Shown here one piece after another: positions 61,071 to 64,000 of a stretch of 64,000 nt of DNA; position 1 is the first letter of the stretch; each line of letters starts with the position of its first letter. Position numbers and translations under genes: made by a program. Source of the stretch: JAODBJ01 sp963782465 (GTDB lineage: Bacteria; Actinomycetota; Acidimicrobiia; IMCC26256; PALSA-610); the NCBI GenBank assembly GCA_963782465.1, contig CAWAJR010000005.1, positions 744,001 to 808,000 of the forward strand, read 5' to 3'. A model generated the notes under the pieces. That model saw nothing but the letters and a program-made list of their open reading frames with translations. It was not told where the DNA came from and ran no database searches.

Positions 61071-61961
61071 TCAGGCCAGTTCGCGGTTGCGCGAGCCTTC
61101 GGTCATCACCCGGTAGATACGCTCGAGATCCTCGAGGGTCGCGAAGTCGATGACGACGCGCCCGAGCTTGGGGCCCATCGTGACGTGGACGCGTGTCTCG
61201 AGATAGTCGCCGAGCAACTCTTCCAATTCCAGGAGGCCCGGCGGTCGCATCATGGACCGTGACGACGGGCCCTGGCCGCGCGCGGGCTTGTCCGGCTCGC
61301 CGTTGCGCGCCCGTACCGCTTCTTCCACCGCGCGCACCGAAAGGTCCTCGCCGACGGCGCGCTTGGCCAGTTGCTCCTGGAACGCGCGGTCGGGGGTCGC
61401 GAGCAGGGCGCGGGCGTGGCCCATCCGCAACGCACCTTCCTGCACGTATCGCTGGATCGAGGGCGGCAATTGCAGCAGGCGCAAGGTGTTGGTGATCGTC
61501 GCCCGGCTCTTGCCCACCCGGTCGGCAACGTCGTCGTGGGTGAGGCTGAAGTCTTCGATGAGTTGCTGGTACGCGGCGGCTTCCTCGAGCGGGTTCAGCG
61601 ACTCACGTTGCACGTTCTCGACGATGGCCTGCTGGAGGGACGAAGCATCGTCGGCGTGCCGGATGATCGCGGGGATGGTCTGCAGGCCGACGCGGCGCGC
61701 GGCGCGCCAGCGGCGTTCACCGGCGATGAGCTCGAACCCGTCACCCGCTTCGCGTACCAGGATCGGCTGGAGCACCCCAACTTCGCGGATCGACTCCGCC
61801 AGCGCGGCGAGGGCCTCCTCGTCGAAGTGCTCGCGTGGCTGATGCGAGTTCGGCCGGATCGACACGACCGGCAGTTCCTGCAGCCCCATCGCCCCGTCGG
61901 CAACGGTGCCGGCGGGGATCAACGCGCCGAGCCCTCTACCCAGCCCGCCTGGACGCGCCAC
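61071..61961 (-). CDS. parB: Chromosome-partitioning protein ParB
   Basis: A 296-aa ParB CTPase. RGLGALIP at the start, IRPNSHQPREHFDEEALAALAESIREVGVLQPILVR, GERRWRAARRVGLQTIPAIIR (GERRxRA box), ENVQRESLNPLEEAAAYQQL and the helix-turn-helix LTHDDVADRVGKSRATITNTLRLLQLP bind parS and CTP. It starts at GTG 61961, inside the end of parA (26-bp overlap). Two parS sites lie upstream of parA. Confidence 0.96.
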   Translation of the reverse strand: MARPGGLGRGLGALIPAGTVADGAMGLQELPVVSIRPNSHQPREHFDEEALAALAESIREVGVLQPILVREAGDGFELIAGERRWRAARRVGLQTIPAIIRHADDASSLQQAIVENVQRESLNPLEEAAAYQQLIEDFSLTHDDVADRVGKSRATITNTLRLLQLPPSIQRYVQEGALRMGHARALLATPDRAFQEQLAKRAVGEDLSVRAVEEAVRARNGEPDKPARGQGPSSRSMMRPPGLLELEELLGDYLETRVHVTMGPKLGRVVIDFATLEDLERIYRVMTEGSRNRELA

Positions 61962-63165
61962 GGCTCACCTCTTTCGCTAGTTCGCGGTACGCGGTGGAAC
62001 CGCGCGACGACGTGTCGAATACCGTCACCGGTTGGCCGAACGACGGGGCTTCCGAGATCCGGACGGTCCTCGGAACGACGGTCCGGTACACCTTCGAGCC
62101 GAAGTGCGTACGTACTTCGTGCTCCACCTGCTCGGCGAGCCGCGTGCGCGCGTCGTACATGGTGAGGACGATGCCCCTGACGTCGAGGGTCGGGTTGAGG
62201 TTCGACCGCACCAGCGACACGTTCCGCAGCAGCTGGCCCAAACCCTCGAGTGCGTAGTACTCGCACTGGATCGGCACGATGATGTCGTCGGCGGCCGCCA
62301 ACCCGTTCACCGTCAGCAGGCCCAGCGAGGGCGGGCAGTCGATCAGGGTGAAGTCGTAGTCGTTGCGAACTTCGCCCAGCGCTCGGCGCAGCTTCAACTC
62401 GCGGGAAAATGCGGGGACCAGCTCGATCTCGGCGCCGGCGAGGTCGATCGTTGCCGGGACGACGAAGAGGTTCTTCACGCTGGTCGGTTCGACGCAATCC
62501 TCGACCGGCGTGTCGTTCATGATCACGTCGTAGATCGAGCCTTGCACGTTCCGGTGGCTGATCCCGAGGCCGGTCGTGGCATTCCCCTGCGGGTCGAGGT
62601 CGACCACCAGCACGCGGAAATCGAGCTCGGCCAGTGCGGCGCCGAGGTTGACGGCCGTAGTGGTCTTACCGACGCCGCCCTTCTGGTTGGCGATGGCCAA
62701 CACCCGGGGCAAGGTCATAGCCGGCATCGCCGGCTCGTTGCTCACCGTCGTTCGCAACGGCGACATGCCGCGCGCGAGCGGTTCCTGCCGAGCGGCGTCC
62801 GCCGCCGGGTGCGCAGGCTCGGCGCCATTCTCCGAAGTCCCGGGCTGGGTCGGCGCGATCTTCAACTCCCGCTCGGTGCCGGTGGGAGCGTCGGGATCGA
62901 GCGCAGCCGCGGCATCGGCGAGCGCACCGGTCATCGCTTCGACCACGGAATGCTCGGGTTGGTCCGTCGCGCTGTTCGTGGGGTCGTCCAATTCGTCGCT
63001 CGTCTCCACCCGGATGTCGTCATCTCCGTGTTCGATGACGTCGGTTTCCTCCGCCTGGGCATCGCGCGCGTCATCAACATGCACCGCGGTTCCTCTTCCT
63101 GCCGGTGCCTGGTCGCCGCCCCATCGACGGAACAGACCGCGACGTTCTGGCTGCTCAGGTCCCAT
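61936..63165 (-). CDS. parA: Chromosome-partitioning ATPase ParA with long N-terminal extension
   Basis: 409 aa. The ATPase core starts at about residue 153 (PRVLAIANQKGGVGKTTTAVNLGAALAE, deviant Walker A), with VLVVDLDPQGNATTGLGI and FTLIDCPPSLGLLTVNGLAAADDIIVPIQCEYYALEGLGQL. The first about 150 residues are acidic and low-complexity, longer than the extension in mycobacterial ParA. ATG 63165 has GAGGGG upstream; internal starts at M134 or near 150 would give a standard ParA. It works with ParB and parS in origin segregation. Confidence 0.94.
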   Translation of the reverse strand: MGPEQPERRGLFRRWGGDQAPAGRGTAVHVDDARDAQAEETDVIEHGDDDIRVETSDELDDPTNSATDQPEHSVVEAMTGALADAAAALDPDAPTGTERELKIAPTQPGTSENGAEPAHPAADAARQEPLARGMSPLRTTVSNEPAMPAMTLPRVLAIANQKGGVGKTTTAVNLGAALAELDFRVLVVDLDPQGNATTGLGISHRNVQGSIYDVIMNDTPVEDCVEPTSVKNLFVVPATIDLAGAEIELVPAFSRELKLRRALGEVRNDYDFTLIDCPPSLGLLTVNGLAAADDIIVPIQCEYYALEGLGQLLRNVSLVRSNLNPTLDVRGIVLTMYDARTRLAEQVEHEVRTHFGSKVYRTVVPRTVRISEAPSFGQPVTVFDTSSRGSTAYRELAKEVSRGASRRAG

Positions 63166-63203
63166 GGCCACGCCCCTCGCGCTGCGCCCTGACAAGAACA
63201 AGG

Positions 63204-63219
63204 TGTTCCACGTGGAACA
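63204..63219. promoter_or_regulatory. parS site 1
   Basis: TGTTCCACGTGGAACA is a perfect 16-bp palindrome with the CACGTG core of parS, 39 bp upstream of parA. ParB should load here. Confidence 0.9.
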
Positions 63220-63280
63220 TCTCAACCGACCGCGACGGGTCGGGATCTGTCGCAGCGTACTACCGAAGCTGTGCGCGATG

Positions 63281-63311
63281 CATCACGAGACGTGATGTTT
63301 CACGTGGAACC
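63281..63311. promoter_or_regulatory. parS site 2 with an overlapping palindrome
   Basis: TGTTTCACGTGGAACC (63296-63311) is a near-perfect parS beside the rsmG stop. It overlaps CATCACG-AGA-CGTGATG (63281-63297), a perfect 7-bp inverted repeat with a 3-nt loop. Both sites may anchor the ParB complex; the extra hairpin may end rsmG transcription. Confidence 0.8.
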
Positions 63312-63312
63312 T

Positions 63313-63974
63313 TCACCACAGCGGCCGCTTCGACGGCACGCCGACGCGGCGCGGGTAGCGCTCGTTCAGCGGCCGTTCGCGCCGGATCGCCACGACGCCG
63401 AAGCCGTGATGGCGTTCGAACGACGCCGCAGAGCAGCCGAGCATGGCCAACCCGGCGCTGGGCCAGCGGTCGGGTGCGGGGTCGGGGGGCTCGCTGACGA
63501 TGATCCATCCGCCTTCCTCGACGAAGGCTGATGCGAGCTCGGCGGTGACGGCGGGAGTGCCGAACGAACGGGCGACGACCAGCGGGTACCGGCCTCGCAG
63601 CTCCGGTTGTCGCCCCGACACCTCGGCACGCTCGCAGACGACTCGCACCCGGTCAGCCAACCCGAGGCGCTCGGCGCAGGCTCGGGCAAACTCGGTGCGG
63701 CGAGTGGAACCATCGAGCAGGAGCACGCCCGCGTCGGGCCATCGCAGGGCGAGAACCAGGCCCGGAATGCCGGCGCCACTGCCCAGGTCGAGGAATGCGC
63801 GGGGTCCGGCCGGGCCGTAGCGTGCTTCGCCGGCCGCGCGGAACGCTTCGGCGTGCGCGATGTGTCGCGCCGGTTCCTCGGCCCGAGGAACCCCAAGCCC
63901 CGCGCCTCGAGGAGGCATTCCCGCAATTCGGTGTCGGCAGCACCACCGGTCGCGGCGGCGCGACCGGGGCTCAC
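63313..63974 (-). CDS. rsmG: 16S rRNA (guanine-N7) methyltransferase RsmG, frameshifted in this sequence
   Basis: The body has FLDLGSGAGIPGLVLALRWPDAGVLLLDGSTRRTEFARACAERLG, the SAM-binding core of RsmG, and VVARSFGTPAVTAELASAFVEEGG. The N-terminus (TELRECLLEARGLGFLGP) is one frame away from the continuation EEPARHIAHAEAF; one extra G at about 63879 joins them and gives about 220 aa, a normal size. The repaired start is GTG 63974, overlapping the jag stop (GTGA). RsmG methylates G527 of 16S rRNA. A sequencing error is more likely than decay. Confidence 0.88.
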
Positions 63975-64000
63975 GCGGGCCGGATCACGACCCGTCGCCG
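63971..64000 (-). CDS. jag: Jag/KhpB RNA-binding protein, last codons only
   Basis: The last nine sense codons (RRRVVIRPA) and a TGA lie at the edge. They match the C-terminal R3H end of Jag/KhpB, the gene that precedes rsmG in actinobacteria. The call rests on context plus the short peptide. Confidence 0.6.
   Translation of the reverse strand, partial: RRRVVIRPA

Noticed and set aside
98..63974. Calling the five single-base frameshift genes pseudogenes
   Set aside because: All are otherwise intact end to end, each needs one base beside a G/C run, and two are housekeeping genes, so sequence error is the better explanation.
1..64000. tRNA, rRNA or riboswitch genes
   Set aside because: No cloverleaf, rRNA core or known riboswitch motif was recognised by eye on either strand; a covariance-model scan would settle this.

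Overview
The window is G+C-rich bacterial DNA with an actinobacterial (Actinomycetota) gene repertoire. The right half follows the order known around the mycobacterial origin: jag, rsmG, parA, parB, cwlM-like, trxA, trxB, a sigM-like gene, murJ and a DUF6049 gene. A second conserved block is rpsF-ssb-rpsR-rplI-dnaB, and a third is padR-ino1 with a DUF5318 gene. NucS is present as the mismatch endonuclease. Nothing specific to mycolic-acid bacteria is seen. My best guess is a deep-branching class such as Acidimicrobiia, but that is inference. The chromosome origin (dnaA, rpmH) probably lies just beyond the right edge. All family calls were made by eye from translated sequence and motifs; no searches were run.

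Layout. 1-9400 (minus strand): a HAD phosphatase fragment, a proton-type P-ATPase, two SulP anion transporters, a LamG/Calx-beta secreted protein and a sulfatase. 9500-13700 (plus): an alpha/beta hydrolase-LuxR fusion, an MddA-like methanethiol methyltransferase, and a DUF6069-YCII-ECF42 sigma operon. 13700-19500: secreted proteins (a large metalloprotease, a SURNod19-like lipoprotein, a His-rich protein) around a broken pilT copy. 19500-27500: regulators (ArsR-type with its MFS exporter, a HTH/coiled-coil protein, a diguanylate cyclase, a LuxR response regulator), a PNPOx-fold protein, an alcohol dehydrogenase and small membrane proteins. 27600-33700: nucS, a 1.2-kb transposon-like toxin-antitoxin cassette, intein-bearing dnaB, rplI, rpsR, ssb and rpsF. 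33700-45500: a repeat array, a two-domain nucleotidyl cyclase/AAA/TPR protein, a PNPOx/TetR pair, panB, a glycosyltransferase, DUF5318 and padR-ino1. 45500-52300: a GT39-like transferase, a methyltransferase, pcnB, pilT and an HDAC-like deacetylase. 52350-64000: the origin-proximal cluster for cell envelope, redox and chromosome segregation.

The most interesting structure is at 28244-29459. A RHH antitoxin, a MazF toxin and a GNAT acetyltransferase sit between imperfect 28-29-bp terminal inverted repeats. These are flanked by a perfect 16-bp direct repeat made from the last codons and stop of nucS. No transposase is inside. It looks like a non-autonomous mobile toxin-antitoxin cassette that inserted at the nucS stop codon.

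Five genes (P-ATPase, SURNod19-like, cyclase, pcnB, rsmG) each need exactly one added base, always in or beside a short G/C run. Since pcnB and rsmG are normally intact, I read this as residual sequencing indels, not gene decay. The pilT-like copy at 17697 is different: it has lost its whole P-loop region. Several regulators start with a TAnnnT-like -10 box 6-7 nt before the start codon, suggesting leaderless transcripts. I saw no rRNA, tRNA or CRISPR array.
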